From Mannheimia bovis (GTDB taxonomy: Bacteria; Pseudomonadota; Gammaproteobacteria; Enterobacterales; Pasteurellaceae), in the NCBI RefSeq assembly GCF_014541205.1, contig NZ_CP061280.1:1442798-1506797 (forward strand): a stretch of 64,000 nucleotides of DNA, written 5' to 3'. Shown in pieces: positions 1 through 7,720 of this stretch (position 1 is its first letter; each line of letters opens with the position of its first letter). Made by a program: the position numbers and the translations under genes. The notes below the pieces were generated by a model. That model ran no database searches. It had not been told where the DNA came from and saw only the letters and a program-made list of their open reading frames with translations.

Positions 1-155
1 TCAATTTCTGAAATAAGATCTTTGGTTTGATCTAAACGCAAAAATAAAACGGGCTTATGTTTTTCATTTCCGCCACTAGCTTTATGCAGATCAGTTAAAG
101 AGTAAAGGTTGTCAATTTGACGAATTGAATTTGAGAAGATTTGTAGATTTGACAT
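1..155 (-). CDS. KilA-N domain antirepressor (partial, C-terminus outside window)
   Basis: Only the first 51 or so codons are present. The N-terminus reads [16 protein letters not shown] followed by EKHKP, the typical opening of the phage KilA-N DNA-binding domain in Ant/KilA-type antirepressors. Such proteins counteract the prophage repressor or switch lytic genes on. The gene is read leftward and is preceded by a structured leader (160-290) resembling the C4 antisense RNA that controls ant genes of P1-type phages, which supports the antirepressor call. The actual target of this protein cannot be read from the fragment. Confidence 0.75.
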   Translation of the reverse strand, partial: MSNLQIFSNSIRQIDNLYSLTDLHKASGGNEKHKPVLFLRLDQTKDLISEI

Positions 156-159
156 TTTA

Positions 160-290
160 TGCCCCTTGTTTTTCAGTTAGTATTCGACCAACCTTAGTAG
201 GGTTGATCGGGCTTCAACTACCAAAACAAGCTGGCGGAGCTTATTTCCCGAAGGTATTTTATTAGGCTCTCTCGACCCGATCACTGAAAT
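160..290 (-). ncRNA. C4-type antisense RNA candidate upstream of antirepressor
   Basis: Read on the minus strand, the stretch has a long-range helix GATCGGG/CCCGATC (276-282 with 205-211), a hairpin GATCAACC/GGTTGGTC (201-208 with 186-193, one G-U pair) that competes for the same bases, and the ACCTTCGGG and TTGGTAGTTGAAGCC segments I associate with C4 RNAs. In phages P1 and P7, C4 RNA base-pairs with the ant leader and blocks its translation. Position directly before a KilA-N gene fits. The call comes from remembered consensus and hand folding, so a covariance-model search is needed to settle it. Confidence 0.65.
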
Positions 291-308
291 GTGAGATTTT
301 TCACATTT
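287..308. repeat. Perfect inverted repeat upstream of the C4-like RNA
   Basis: AAATGTGA (287-294) and TCACATTT (301-308) form a perfect 8-base inverted repeat with a 6-base centre, just before the 5' side of the C4-like RNA on the minus strand. It could be a repressor site or a small hairpin. It is unlike the CI-type operator motif found near 8,300 and 11,120. Confidence 0.4.
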
Positions 309-321
309 AAATTTTAGGCAT

Positions 322-353
322 AAAAAAACCGCTTTTTAATCGGAGCGTTTGAT
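322..353 (-). terminator. Candidate Rho-independent terminator, leftward
   Basis: On the minus strand an AAACGCT...AGCGGTT stem (one bulge) is followed by seven U residues. A second perfect inverted repeat, GATAACCG/CGGTTATC (351-358 and 375-382), lies just upstream. Together they would end leftward transcripts before the C4-like RNA, so that the antirepressor region is transcribed from its own promoter. Confidence 0.5.
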
Positions 354-409
354 AACCGACTTGTTTTAGTAGTGCGGTTATCTTAATCCGAATAGGGGGC
401 GGTGTCAAA

Positions 410-613
410 TTAATCCAGCAGTTTATTTAAGTCAGGCTTATCAGAGGTATTGCCAAACCGATTTCTAATTGTTTTCCCCTCATAAACAATCACATCAAAT
501 TCTTGTTCAATTTGAGATATGGATTCATTTTTTAGGCTAGCTTTAAATATGCATTGATCAGCAGTTTGCGGATCGGTAAAATCGTTTTTAGTCAAAATAA
601 TGATTTTTTTCAT
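410..613 (-). CDS. Small hypothetical protein, 67 aa
   Basis: Not recognised. The protein opens MKKIIILTKNDF, a plausible beta strand start, and has no membrane segment or cysteine pair. It is read leftward, like the rest of the early-left operon, and its start codon lies only 11 bases from the start of a rightward gene (625). A weak AAGG ribosome site precedes it. The stop is followed by terminator-like hairpins (322-382). The divergent overlap with a better ribosome site on the other strand leaves some doubt that it is translated. Confidence 0.45.
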   Translation of the reverse strand: MKKIIILTKNDFTDPQTADQCIFKASLKNESISQIEQEFDVIVYEGKTIRNRFGNTSDKPDLNKLLD

Positions 614-624
614 AGGAGTGCCTT

Positions 625-849
625 ATGTTTGTAGTTGGTTGGAATAGAGAGCAAGGCGAAGCCTTAACAATTGAAACACTTGAAGAGCATATTCAATATA
701 ACCGCACCGCCTTTCATGAAAATACGAATGCAAGCTGGGCTATGCTAGGGCTTTTTGAAACAAAAGAGCAAGCCCGTGATTTTTGCTTTAAATTGCAAGA
801 AATTCGTAATGCAAGATTAGATGGTGAGTTATATCAAGAAGGAAGTTAA
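625..849 (+). CDS. Small hypothetical protein, 74 aa
   Basis: Not recognised. AGGAG lies six bases before the ATG. The product is soluble and rich in acidic and aromatic residues, opening MFVVGWNREQGEA, with a C-terminal helix ETKEQARDFCFKLQEIRNA. It is one of only two rightward genes inside an otherwise leftward early operon, so it probably has its own promoter and may be a moron. A frame on the other strand (788-976) overlaps its end and is taken as a shadow. Confidence 0.6.
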   Translation: MFVVGWNREQGEALTIETLEEHIQYNRTAFHENTNASWAMLGLFETKEQARDFCFKLQEIRNARLDGELYQEGS

Positions 850-987
850 TACTCTTTTTTGTTGCCGAAAATGGCGGTGGTGTCAAATACCAATATCTAT
901 TTTTGCGATCTACATCGAAAAAATAACTATCCAATCTGACAGTAAAACGCTTTCGTAGTAACCTATCCAAAAACAACGGAGGAAACT

Positions 988-1176
988 ATGAAAGAGCTTT
1001 TCAAGCAATGGCTGATCAACCAAAATTCAGATTTCATCAATGGATGTGGCATTGAGTGCATTCTATCAAAGGTCGATGACCGATTGAAAATCATCAACGC
1101 CAACGAAGAAGAAACCGAAACGCTAGAAGAGTGGCTGGAAGCCTTTATGCAGACTGTTTCGGTTTTTGTTGCGTAA
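988..1176 (+). CDS. Small hypothetical protein, 62 aa
   Basis: Not recognised. A strong GGAGGAAACT ribosome site precedes the ATG. The protein is acidic, with a run of Glu/Thr residues (EEETETLEEWLEAFM) likely to form a helix, and a small size typical of phage accessory proteins. It ends five bases before the converging stop of the MazG-like gene. With the gene at 625 it forms a pair transcribed against the surrounding operon. Confidence 0.6.
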   Translation: MKELFKQWLINQNSDFINGCGIECILSKVDDRLKIINANEEETETLEEWLEAFMQTVSVFVA

Positions 1177-1180
1177 GGTT

Positions 1181-1726
1181 CTATAAATCTTCTTCTTTTA
1201 CAAACACGCCATCAATCATTTTGCCTTTGCGGTCTTTGATTTGGTCGTAGGCGTGCTCAATACAATCACTCAAGCTAAAGTCATATATATTAGCAATATC
1301 ACTAAAAGCAACCAATAAAGACCATATAGCATAACGTTCATCATTATAAATAGGGGGCATTGCTTTAGCATAAAGAGCAGGAATGATTGTTGCAACAATA
1401 TGGGTTATTTCAACTGAGCTTAATCCGTCTTTTTCAAAGATGTCGCTGCGGATAAAACGAGCAACCATTTTATCTTGATAATCATCAAAGTTAATATCCC
1501 AATTTTTCTGCTTATTCAGAATTACTAGAATGACAAAACAATCCCCGATTGCATCTTTTATCATTTCGGGATTATTTCGGGCAATTCCTCTACAGAGTTC
1601 GCCAAACTCTTCCATTAGTTTCAGTGTTTGCTTTTGTGGGGTTGAGCCGTTGATTAGGTTGCGATCTTCCGCCCATTGTTCAATGTTTTTAATTAGTTGT
1701 TGCATTCTGTTTATCCTGTTCATCAA
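1181..1726 (-). CDS. MazG-like nucleotide pyrophosphohydrolase
   Basis: A 181-residue protein whose first half carries the MazG-type all-helical NTP pyrophosphohydrolase signature: LMEEFGELCRGIAR followed by IKDAIGDCFVIL, giving the E-x-x-E (about residues 39-42) and D-x-x-D-like metal-binding pairs. MazG-like enzymes hydrolyse NTPs or dNTPs to the monophosphate; phage versions are thought to adjust nucleotide pools or alarmones. The C-terminal half (from about residue 100) is longer than the minimal domain and not recognised. It is read leftward and overlaps the 3' end of the next upstream gene by 38 bases, suggesting translational coupling. Confidence 0.75.
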   Translation of the reverse strand: MMNRINRMQQLIKNIEQWAEDRNLINGSTPQKQTLKLMEEFGELCRGIARNNPEMIKDAIGDCFVILVILNKQKNWDINFDDYQDKMVARFIRSDIFEKDGLSSVEITHIVATIIPALYAKAMPPIYNDERYAIWSLLVAFSDIANIYDFSLSDCIEHAYDQIKDRKGKMIDGVFVKEEDL

Positions 1727-1946
1727 TCCAATTTAACAATTCAATCCAAGTAAAGGCATCACATTCGTGTCCTAAGTATGAATTTCCGTTGGTTAATAGT
1801 TCGTGGTAATTATTTAAATTGTCGGTTGCATTATCTGTATGGAGGTCAATCCTGTTGCGAATGTCTCGCCTAATAACATCTTTCGTTCCTTCTCCAATAT
1901 CTTTCCAATACAGACGGATAACATCGCTACTACAGACGGATAACAT
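1689..1946 (-). CDS. Hypothetical protein, 85 aa, start altered by tandem duplication
   Basis: Not recognised. The 5' end lies inside a 22-base tandem duplication (1910-1953). Removing one copy would join the frame to a GTG at 1962 and give an N-terminus MNECSDVIRLYW; with both copies that frame meets TAG, and the first usable start is the ATG at 1946, which gives a shifted first seven or so residues before SDVIRLYWKDIGE. The body is charged and has no membrane segment. It overlaps the MazG-like gene by 38 bases. Either a re-started gene or a recent frameshift. Confidence 0.5.
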   Translation of the reverse strand: MLSVCSSDVIRLYWKDIGEGTKDVIRRDIRNRIDLHTDNATDNLNNYHELLTNGNSYLGHECDAFTWIELLNWIDEQDKQNATTN

Positions 1947-1953
1947 CGCTACA
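1910..1953. repeat. 22-base perfect tandem duplication
   Basis: The unit ACAGACGGATAACATCGCTA plus two bases occurs twice head to tail (1910-1931 and 1932-1953; the last base of the units differs). The period of 22 is not a multiple of three and lies across the start of a small leftward gene. Confidence 0.85.
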
Positions 1954-2039
1954 TTCGTTCACGGCATAATTGCTTCGACCTAAGCAGTAGCGAACGCTTT
2001 CGATAAGCAGCTTTTCTAGGTGGTGTGGTTTAATGTTTA

Positions 2040-2327
2040 TCATTGCTTAGACCTACCTCTCTTTTTGTGTTTATGGCTATGTTTAACAATAATTGGCTTT
2101 AGCTCTTGCTCGTGTAATTCATCTATCTGCTGGAGCAGGTGTTGTTTATCTGTAATAAGTTCTTCATTACGTCTAAGCAAGGTGTTATTTTGTGTTTCAA
2201 GATGTTTTACTTGTTCCTTTAATCGATGGTTTTCGCAAGAGAGTTCGTCAAATTTCAAAGAGATGAATTTTATTGCCATCTCCTGTGAACGATATTTCCC
2301 CCAATGGTAAAACGGATTTAGGTTCAT
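2040..2327 (-). CDS. Coiled-coil hypothetical protein, 95 aa
   Basis: The middle of the protein (about residues 24-75) has heptad-like spacing of Leu/Ile with many Glu, Gln and Lys residues (LKEQVKHLETQNNTLLRRNE), which predicts a long coiled coil. The C-terminus is strongly basic (HSHKHKKRGRSK) and could bind nucleic acid. The start overlaps the stop of the upstream gene by four bases (ATGA), so the two are translated together. No family was recognised. Confidence 0.65.
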   Translation of the reverse strand: MNLNPFYHWGKYRSQEMAIKFISLKFDELSCENHRLKEQVKHLETQNNTLLRRNEELITDKQHLLQQIDELHEQELKPIIVKHSHKHKKRGRSKQ

Positions 2328-3163
2328 TTCTTTTTACTCTCCAAGTAATGTTGATAAATTTTTTCACTATTGGCGGCATCTGCTAGGATAAATTCCCGGC
2401 ACATATCGCCCCTATGACTATCCCAGGCTAATTCCCTAAAGCTAGGGTGCTTTCTGGCAAGAGATTTTAATCCCTCGCAAATATGCTGATACCGCTTTTC
2501 GCCAATGCCTTTTAATTGCTTGAGGTATTCTTCCTCTTGCCAGAATAGAGTAATTAGGTCAGAGATATTATGCTTGCGTAAGGTGCAAGCGGTCTGTTTT
2601 GGCACAAAATCTTCAAGTGGAATATCTTTGATCACACTTTCTGCCTCTGCCTTAATCTGCAACATTTCGTAATAGGTTTTAATATTTTTTGGATCAAAGA
2701 TATTCAGCCAATGCAACAACTTGTCTATATCGCTTTCTGCTAATTCGGTTTGGTAGGGGATAGCAATAAAAAAGGAGCTTAAAATATGCTCCTTGTTTAC
2801 GTCATTGATTTGCTCCGCTACAAACTCGTAAATCCATTGCTGGATTTGCGGGTCGTGATAGATAAATTCGTTATTCGCACTTTGTTGAGAAGTGCTAAAA
2901 TAATTCTGTCCCAGCTGATTACGGCAAGCCACACCTGCCACAACCGTCCATTTGTGCGGTGTGAGAAAGGTGAGGCGGTAATCCGTTAAGCGATGCGGAG
3001 CAAGCCATTCACCGCTAGGCACAGGTTTATTATGGAATACCCATACTTTGCCTTCTTTGCCTAACCCTTGTGCTTGGATTCGCATTGTGCCGGTTTCTAC
3101 TACTCGAGTAGCCCAAAAATCGAGTTTCTTGGGATTGTATTTTTTCTTACGGGGTTTCTTCAT
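2324..3163 (-). CDS. Phage protein of unknown function, 279 aa, with helix-hairpin-helix-like segment
   Basis: The protein starts with a basic tail (MKKPRKKKYNPKK). A segment near residue 220, LKQLKGIGEKRYQHICEGL, resembles a helix-hairpin-helix DNA-binding motif, and the upstream part contains a WVFHNKPVPSGEW-like region of no known type. It sits in the early-left operon between a coiled-coil protein and a repeat protein, near the recombination genes, which fits a role in DNA metabolism; this is inference only. Confidence 0.6.
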   Translation of the reverse strand: MKKPRKKKYNPKKLDFWATRVVETGTMRIQAQGLGKEGKVWVFHNKPVPSGEWLAPHRLTDYRLTFLTPHKWTVVAGVACRNQLGQNYFSTSQQSANNEFIYHDPQIQQWIYEFVAEQINDVNKEHILSSFFIAIPYQTELAESDIDKLLHWLNIFDPKNIKTYYEMLQIKAEAESVIKDIPLEDFVPKQTACTLRKHNISDLITLFWQEEEYLKQLKGIGEKRYQHICEGLKSLARKHPSFRELAWDSHRGDMCREFILADAANSEKIYQHYLESKKK

Positions 3164-3189
3164 AAAAACTCCAATAAAAAAGCGACTGA

Positions 3190-3666
3190 TTAAGTCGCTT
3201 CTCCTAAAATTCTGCTTTTTGCTACATCAATTAGTAGCTGATACTCCCGCTTCGTTTTCTCATCGTGTACTTTTGCAGATTTTTCTAAAAATTCTTCAAC
3301 TGTTCCGACAAAACAACCACGAGTAACAATTAATCCGTCTTTGCCATTAAATACAGTCAACGTACCATTCTCAGTACCGACATTGCTTACCCAGAAAATC
3401 ATTTTTCTTTCGGATATGACGGCATAAGATCTTACCCAAGCACTGCCGAACACCCAAGCACTGCCGAACACCTGAGCATTGCCGAACACCCAAGCACTGC
3501 CTGATTGATCTAGGTTGTTCTCTTTCTCTATGTATCCACCAATCTCACCGGCTACTACTAAGCCAAAGGAGATTAAGGCTTTGATGCGGTAGAGTTTTCT
3601 ACCGTGGTGGTTGATTGTGTCGTCTTGGAGGAGTTCGTATTTCTTTTGTTGAGTTTGGTTTGTCAT
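3190..3666 (-). CDS. Phage protein with short beta-solenoid-like repeat, 158 aa
   Basis: The N-terminus (KYELLQDDTINHHGRKLYRI) and the following repeat are typical of a phage protein family with hexapeptide-like turns. The repeat spells GSAWVFG, GNAQVFG, GSAWVFG, GSAWV at about residues 56-79, encoded by near-identical 18-base units (about 3435-3500 on the plus strand). Two to three dozen residues of such repeats would make only a short beta-helix, so the gene may have lost copies. The C-terminus (about 95-158) resembles a small regulatory or capping domain. Function unknown. Confidence 0.6.
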   Translation of the reverse strand: MTNQTQQKKYELLQDDTINHHGRKLYRIKALISFGLVVAGEIGGYIEKENNLDQSGSAWVFGNAQVFGSAWVFGSAWVRSYAVISERKMIFWVSNVGTENGTLTVFNGKDGLIVTRGCFVGTVEEFLEKSAKVHDEKTKREYQLLIDVAKSRILGEAT

Positions 3667-3705
3667 AGTTTTTACCTACTAAAAAGCCCCTTTCGGGGCG
3701 GTGAG

Positions 3706-4500
3706 TTAGTCAGGAATTTTAAAGTCAAATTCTTCGGGTTGTTTGATTTGCTTGATTACTTTGCCTTCGGCATAGTTTTTAAAGGCTCGCATTGTCTTTT
3801 TCATTAGTTTTTTTCGTTCACTATTACCGTGAGAACCACTACTAGAACTAGAAGAAAGCAAATGTTCTCTGAACTTAATAGCGGTTACATCACCAGCTTT
3901 TCTATCGTCCGGCATAATTCCGGTTACAAGCATATTCATAAATCGTTCAACATCTTCTTCACCGTAATACAAGGAACAAATAGCTAACGCAGCAAGAATT
4001 GGGGCAGATGTTATGCTTTTCTTGGCTGTTTTCCCTAATCTCTGCCCAAATAAGACTGTTTTTCTATTTCTCAAAAAATAGTCTTCATATCTGAAAATGT
4101 TAGGTGGGTTTGCATTTCCTTTATCTGCAAGTATTTTTAATATCGCCGCTCCCATTGTGGACAGTTCTGAATATCCTGCAATTCTTAACTGATCTTGCAT
4201 ACTGCGAACTCGACCATTATCAATGGCTTTAGTATCACAGAATTGTAAACCTTTCGTTACCATTACTTCTACAGCAACACCAGAAAGCTCAATACCCTTT
4301 AATCTATGCTGCCCATCTATAAGATTGCCATCGTCAGAAAAAGCAATACCCTGATGTGTCACAACCCAATTATTGGATAGAATAATATCTCTATAAACTT
4401 TTGCTCGCTCAATATTCAAAGAGCGGTTTTGATTGTTATGCTTTTCTAACCATTCTTTTGCCATTTCTGGTGTAACGGTAATAATTTGTGTGACTATCAT
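3706..4500 (-). CDS. ParB/DGQHR-type nuclease-fold protein
   Basis: The first 100 residues contain NIERAKVYRDIILSNNW and DGNLIDGQHRL, the ParB/Srx-fold signature with the G-x-H-R catalytic or nucleotide-binding loop. Proteins of this kind in phages are often annotated as ParB-like or DGQHR proteins; roles include DNA binding and nicking, but none is proven for this subgroup. The stop of the upstream exonuclease gene and this ATG overlap (TGATG); a GTG one codon earlier is an alternative. Its place beside exonuclease and RecT suggests a part in phage DNA processing. Confidence 0.65.
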   Translation of the reverse strand: MIVTQIITVTPEMAKEWLEKHNNQNRSLNIERAKVYRDIILSNNWVVTHQGIAFSDDGNLIDGQHRLKGIELSGVAVEVMVTKGLQFCDTKAIDNGRVRSMQDQLRIAGYSELSTMGAAILKILADKGNANPPNIFRYEDYFLRNRKTVLFGQRLGKTAKKSITSAPILAALAICSLYYGEEDVERFMNMLVTGIMPDDRKAGDVTAIKFREHLLSSSSSSGSHGNSERKKLMKKTMRAFKNYAEGKVIKQIKQPEEFDFKIPD

Positions 4501-5174
4501 CACATCATCTCCTGTATTAGTTCATCATAATAACGCCCTGCTGCTGCAACCCGCTCTTTGATTTTCTCAATTACGCTATCATCACGTTTGATTGTGACGG
4601 TAGTAAGGCGTTTTTCTTGTGGGATTTGCTCGACTAAATCCACCAGTTTATTCGGGTCTTCGTATGTGCCGATAAGGTCAAATGGCGTGGGAAATAACAC
4701 AAAATCAATTTCTGCTTGTTCGCAGCCCCACAACCACATATAGCCCTGCATTTGGATGTCATAACCTGCTTTTTCAGCTTTCGCTTGAGCTTCATCTTTG
4801 AAGAATGGATGTGTGCCAATATCCCAACTGCATTTTGTGTCGATGATGAGTTTTCGACTTGGCACATAAACATCACATTCGCCATTAATGAAACCATTGT
4901 CTCTGCGTTCGGAGTTTTTCTTTAACACTAAACCACGAGTAAAACCGCTTAACTTAATGGCTTGTTCTTCTAGTTGGTTTCCTTTGGCAGTATATTTATT
5001 GCCATCAAAAGACTGATAGCCGAACAAGTCAAACTTTGCCATTTCACGCACCGTAGCTTTGGCGGTATCTGAAATCTTACCTGCTTCCTTATCTGCTTTG
5101 GTGCGTGGCTCACTCATTAGCAAGTGTAGCATTGAGCATCGCGGCTTGAATTTATACATTTGATTGTTGCTCAT
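4500..5174 (-). CDS. YqaJ-type PD-(D/E)XK recombination exonuclease
   Basis: A 224-residue nuclease of the lambda-exonuclease/YqaJ fold. Visible signature: KGNQLEEQAI (helix with the first Glu), then GECDVYV and LIIDTKCSW, which supply the D...D-x-K catalytic residues near residues 100-117, and YDIQMQGYMWL, the Q-containing motif of the family. It would resect double-stranded DNA 5' to 3' and hand the single strand to RecT, encoded directly upstream with a 23-base overlap. This is the standard phage recombination pair. Confidence 0.85.
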   Translation of the reverse strand: MSNNQMYKFKPRCSMLHLLMSEPRTKADKEAGKISDTAKATVREMAKFDLFGYQSFDGNKYTAKGNQLEEQAIKLSGFTRGLVLKKNSERRDNGFINGECDVYVPSRKLIIDTKCSWDIGTHPFFKDEAQAKAEKAGYDIQMQGYMWLWGCEQAEIDFVLFPTPFDLIGTYEDPNKLVDLVEQIPQEKRLTTVTIKRDDSVIEKIKERVAAAGRYYDELIQEMM

Positions 5175-6075
5175 TTTCTAGTTTCTCCAACTCCGCATAT
5201 TGTTCCTTGTTGAATTCATAGCCGTTGTCGCACATATCTTGTAAGGCGCTTTCTTTGTTGATGATGGTTTGTTTGCATTTCTCAAACACCTCATCACTGA
5301 CTTTGAGTTCGGTAAATTCAGCCTCTTGGATTTCGTTGTCCGGATAGCTAAATTCTGCATTTTCTACGTCTTTTACGACCGCTTGATCTGCCAAGACCGC
5401 CTGTTGCATTTCGACCGATAACGGGGCTTGTTTGGAAAGCAAGAGCTTCATCACAGTTTTGAGTGCCATTGCCTCAAAGTTATCGTGCCATACGCCGTAG
5501 CCTTTGCGGTAGGTTTGGGAATATCGGTTGGCGTGGTCGTGGACTTCTTGCGTAGTCATATAGATTTCAGCAGTAAATTCATTCACCAATTTGAAATAAG
5601 CGTAGTAGCCAATCGGTTTTTCGTCTTTAGCCGGTTTTTGTTTCCAGTCAAACTCATAGCCGTTAATTGGATCTTCAGCAAGCAGTTGTTTCTCATAGAC
5701 AGGGACGGCAACCAATCGCTTAAACTGTCCGCTACGTTGTGCAAGTTGAATTAAGCCTTTGTAGCCGAGTTGGAATTGAGCTTCGGTCTTTTTCTCTTTG
5801 CGGTTTTGGTACGGCACAATGTAGGCAAAACCTAAGCCGTTTTGTAATGGCAAGTTAAGCGTAGCAGCCATACAAGCAGCGTTAAACACACTCATTGGCT
5901 CGGCATTGCGGAGCATTGAATTGCTATTCACAATTTGCAGTACGCTTGTTGTAAATGTGGCAGCGTTTTTGTTTAAAAGCTCTTGTAGTTTTTGTTTTAC
6001 ATTTGGGCTTTCAAACAGGGTTTTAATGGGGAATTTGTCTTGTTGTTTTGCTACTTGTTGATTTTGATTTGTCAT
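5152..6075 (-). CDS. recT: RecT-family single-strand annealing protein
   Basis: A 307-residue protein with the RecT core: NAACMAATLNLPLQNGLGFAY, AQFQLGYKGLIQLAQRSGQ and YYAYFKLVNEF segments in the usual order. RecT proteins coat single strands left by the partner exonuclease and anneal them to complementary DNA, allowing phage recombination and concatemer formation. The gene sits 11 bases from the small upstream gene and overlaps the exonuclease gene by 23 bases, so the pair is co-translated from the leftward early transcript. Confidence 0.9.
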   Translation of the reverse strand: MTNQNQQVAKQQDKFPIKTLFESPNVKQKLQELLNKNAATFTTSVLQIVNSNSMLRNAEPMSVFNAACMAATLNLPLQNGLGFAYIVPYQNRKEKKTEAQFQLGYKGLIQLAQRSGQFKRLVAVPVYEKQLLAEDPINGYEFDWKQKPAKDEKPIGYYAYFKLVNEFTAEIYMTTQEVHDHANRYSQTYRKGYGVWHDNFEAMALKTVMKLLLSKQAPLSVEMQQAVLADQAVVKDVENAEFSYPDNEIQEAEFTELKVSDEVFEKCKQTIINKESALQDMCDNGYEFNKEQYAELEKLENEQQSNV

Positions 6076-6086
6076 TTTCTTACCCT

Positions 6087-6299
6087 CTAAATTTCATTTT
6101 TACGTTGGTTCTGCTCGTCTATATAAGCGTTAATCGCCTTAACCCAGCCATCAGATCCGGCTAGGATAGTGGCAACGGTTTCAAATCCGTTATTTTCTAG
6201 CACATCTATGATTTTTTCTTCAGTCAGAATAAAAGCCTCTTCATTAGGGTCTTCTTTTGGTTGAAGTGATGCATCTGTGTAATCTCTATAGCCTATCAT
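6087..6299 (-). CDS. Small hypothetical protein, 70 aa
   Basis: Not recognised. Acidic, with EEAFILTEEKIIDVLENNGFETV suggesting two short helices. Its ATG overlaps the stop of the upstream small lipoprotein-like gene (TGATG); a GTG one codon upstream is possible. It lies just before recT in the early-left operon. Confidence 0.6.
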   Translation of the reverse strand: MIGYRDYTDASLQPKEDPNEEAFILTEEKIIDVLENNGFETVATILAGSDGWVKAINAYIDEQNQRKNEI

Positions 6300-6436
6300 C
6301 ACACGTTCTCCGTTTTAAACTCACATTTCTCTGGTTTACATTCACCAGTTGGAATTAACTCTTCGCCGTCACTGCATTGCATTAACAGTGTTAGTGCAAG
6401 CATAAACAGAAAGGCGGATATTGCGGTTCTAACCAT
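6299..6436 (-). CDS. Very small lipoprotein-like protein, 45 aa
   Basis: A short frame starting ATG-GTT-AGA. The first 20 residues (MVRTAISAFLFMLALTLLMQ) form a signal sequence followed by Cys-Ser-Asp-Gly-Glu, so it could be a lipoprotein, although Met-Gln before the Cys is not a good lipobox. Two further Cys residues follow (ECKPEKCEF). It overlaps the ends of both neighbours, which favours a real translated gene in the packed operon. Function unknown. Confidence 0.5.
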   Translation of the reverse strand: MVRTAISAFLFMLALTLLMQCSDGEELIPTGECKPEKCEFKTENV

Positions 6437-6794
6437 TTACAGCCTCCATTCGTTTTTGTTTGAGTTGATACATCTGCTTATGAAAAGCATTAAAGGCAGA
6501 TGGCGGCAGTTCGTCTTTTTGGCGACTTTCTGCTTTCAGTTCTTCGTATTGATGTTCCGAAAGTAGGTAATAAGGCTTTTCTTTCGCCTCCTTGATAAAT
6601 TTCAAAACCTCACTTTTCTTCCACTGATGAACCAATCTTCTGTCTTTGCTATTTGGTCGTCTTGCCATTTGGGATTTCGGAAAGAACGGTCGCCGCTTTC
6701 TTCGGTCGCCACTTATCCAACCATAGAGATTTGTTGCTGACATATCTAATAACTTTGCCACTTCTGCCGAGCCGATAAATTCTGTTTTAGCCAT
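6429..6794 (-). CDS. HTH DNA-binding protein (AlpA/MerR-like), 121 aa
   Basis: The start is placed at MAKTEFIGSAEVAKLL, which has GGTGG upstream; a longer frame to 6908 overlaps the next gene heavily and is not used. The helix-turn-helix is IGSAEVAKLLDMSATNLYGW (about residues 7-26), followed by an arginine-rich wing and KKSEVLKFIKEAKEK. This is a winged HTH of the kind used by excisionases and phage regulators. Its position at the head of the recombination operon fits either role; no target is known. Confidence 0.65.
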   Translation of the reverse strand: MAKTEFIGSAEVAKLLDMSATNLYGWISGDRRKRRPFFPKSQMARRPNSKDRRLVHQWKKSEVLKFIKEAKEKPYYLLSEHQYEELKAESRQKDELPPSAFNAFHKQMYQLKQKRMEAVNG

Positions 6795-6963
6795 TTTTAC
6801 CACCACAATATTGATTACCGTTATCTTCCACTTTCCACATACCTTGGTTACGCTCACATTTGTAACGCTCAAGCTGTACGTGGTCGTCATAGTCCATTCG
6901 TCCGACAATGCCTAATATCAAAATTAGCAAGACAAATGGGGCAAGTTGTTTCATTTTGTTCAT
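6787..6963 (-). CDS. Small membrane-anchored protein, 58 aa
   Basis: The start at MNKMKQL follows AAAGGACAATCCT, a good ribosome site. Residues 7-22 (LAPFVLLILILGIVGR) form one membrane or signal segment; the rest, DYDDHVQLERYKCERNQG then NQYCGG, has two Cys residues that could pair in the periplasm. Small exported proteins like this are common in Pasteurellaceae phages, with no known function. A strong terminator lies 20 bases upstream, so its expression from PL needs read-through. Confidence 0.6.
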   Translation of the reverse strand: MNKMKQLAPFVLLILILGIVGRMDYDDHVQLERYKCERNQGMWKVEDNGNQYCGGKNG

Positions 6964-6981
6964 AGGATTGTCCTTTGGGGT

Positions 6982-7010
6982 AAAAAAGCCCCGCACGAGG
7001 CGGGGAAGGT
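6982..7010 (-). terminator. Rho-independent terminator in the early-left leader
   Basis: On the minus strand CCCCGCC-TCGT-GCGGGGC is followed by six U residues. It stops transcripts just before the 58-residue protein, HTH protein, recT and exonuclease genes. Such placement is like lambda tL1: full operon expression would depend on antitermination. Confidence 0.85.
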
Positions 7011-7374
7011 CTATGGAGTAATTATGTCTTTATAATTAACCGCTCTTTTTAAGTTGTAGCAGTTACACAACTAGCCATTCAGAACCGCTTTACACGGTAG
7101 ATTTCAACTTTTCTCACTCTCACGTCATAAGGATTGCGTAAAGCGGTTTTGAATGGTTACCGTTGATTAACCCCAACGGCAGGGTTTACTTCAATCACAT
7201 TAAGGGAGTGATGGCGAACCATCTCTAACAACTCTCTATCTACCATTCGTTTCGCTGCCTAATGGCTCTTTAGAAAACATTAAAACTAAAGGTGGTTATT
7301 TGGCTAACTCTCTGTTGAAAGTTGTTAGAGATGGTGGCTCTTTTTATACTTGTGAGCCAACCGAGCAAGTCCTC
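7006..7374. other. Structured gene-poor region with nested inverted repeats
   Basis: No convincing gene. It holds three stem structures: CATTCAGAACCGCTTTAC (7076-7093) against 7137-7154 with 17 of 18 bases complementary; CCGTTG/CAACGG (about 7160-7179); and ACCATCTCTAACAACT (about 7219-7234) against about 7322-7337 perfectly complementary across a roughly 90-base loop. GATGG-CGAA-CCATC makes a small hairpin near 7208-7221. A 29-codon minus-strand frame (7157-7246), opening MVDRELLEMVRHH, and a second open stretch reading NPYDVRVRKVEIYRV hint at a decayed small gene. Confidence 0.5.
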
Positions 7375-7403
7375 TTGTATGCGACTACATTGAGGAATAT
7401 AAT
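7375..7403 (+). promoter_or_regulatory. Sigma70-type promoter for the 81-aa rightward gene
   Basis: TTGTAT (7375-7380), a 17-base spacer and a perfect TATAAT (7398-7403), 36 bases before the next ATG. The 9-mer GCGACTACA occurs twice (7381-7389 and 7411-7419), one copy in the spacer and one at the expected transcript start, so it may be a regulator site. Confidence 0.7.
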
Positions 7404-7439
7404 ATTTTTGCGACTACAATTTTATTAGAGGAAAACATT

Positions 7440-7685
7440 ATGGAAAAAGAGCTTATTTTCCCCATTACCGTAACTCATCCAATGACTTGCACTTTAAACC
7501 CCAATACAGGACAATTGGTTTTAGATTTTTATCCTTATATGATGGAACAGACTGAGAACTTGAATAAGTTTCGTTTAGTGTTTGAACCGAAGGCAACACT
7601 AGAAATGATGAAGAATGTGGCTGTTCTTCAGGAGAATTACGCTGAATTAATTGAAGAGAAAGCCAAGCTAGATTCCGTCCAATAA
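7440..7685 (+). CDS. Small hypothetical protein, 81 aa (moron-like)
   Basis: Not recognised. It has an AGAGGAAAACATT ribosome site and its own near-consensus promoter (7375-7403), and is read opposite to its operon, which is the hallmark of a phage moron that may be expressed in the lysogen. The N-terminal 50 residues look like beta strands (FPITVTHPMTCTLNPNTGQLVLDF) and the C-terminus is a helix (VLQENYAELIEEKAKLD). Confidence 0.65.
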   Translation: MEKELIFPITVTHPMTCTLNPNTGQLVLDFYPYMMEQTENLNKFRLVFEPKATLEMMKNVAVLQENYAELIEEKAKLDSVQ

Positions 7686-7720
7686 CTTCTAGTATTTTCA
7701 TTTAATTACCTCATTAGAAA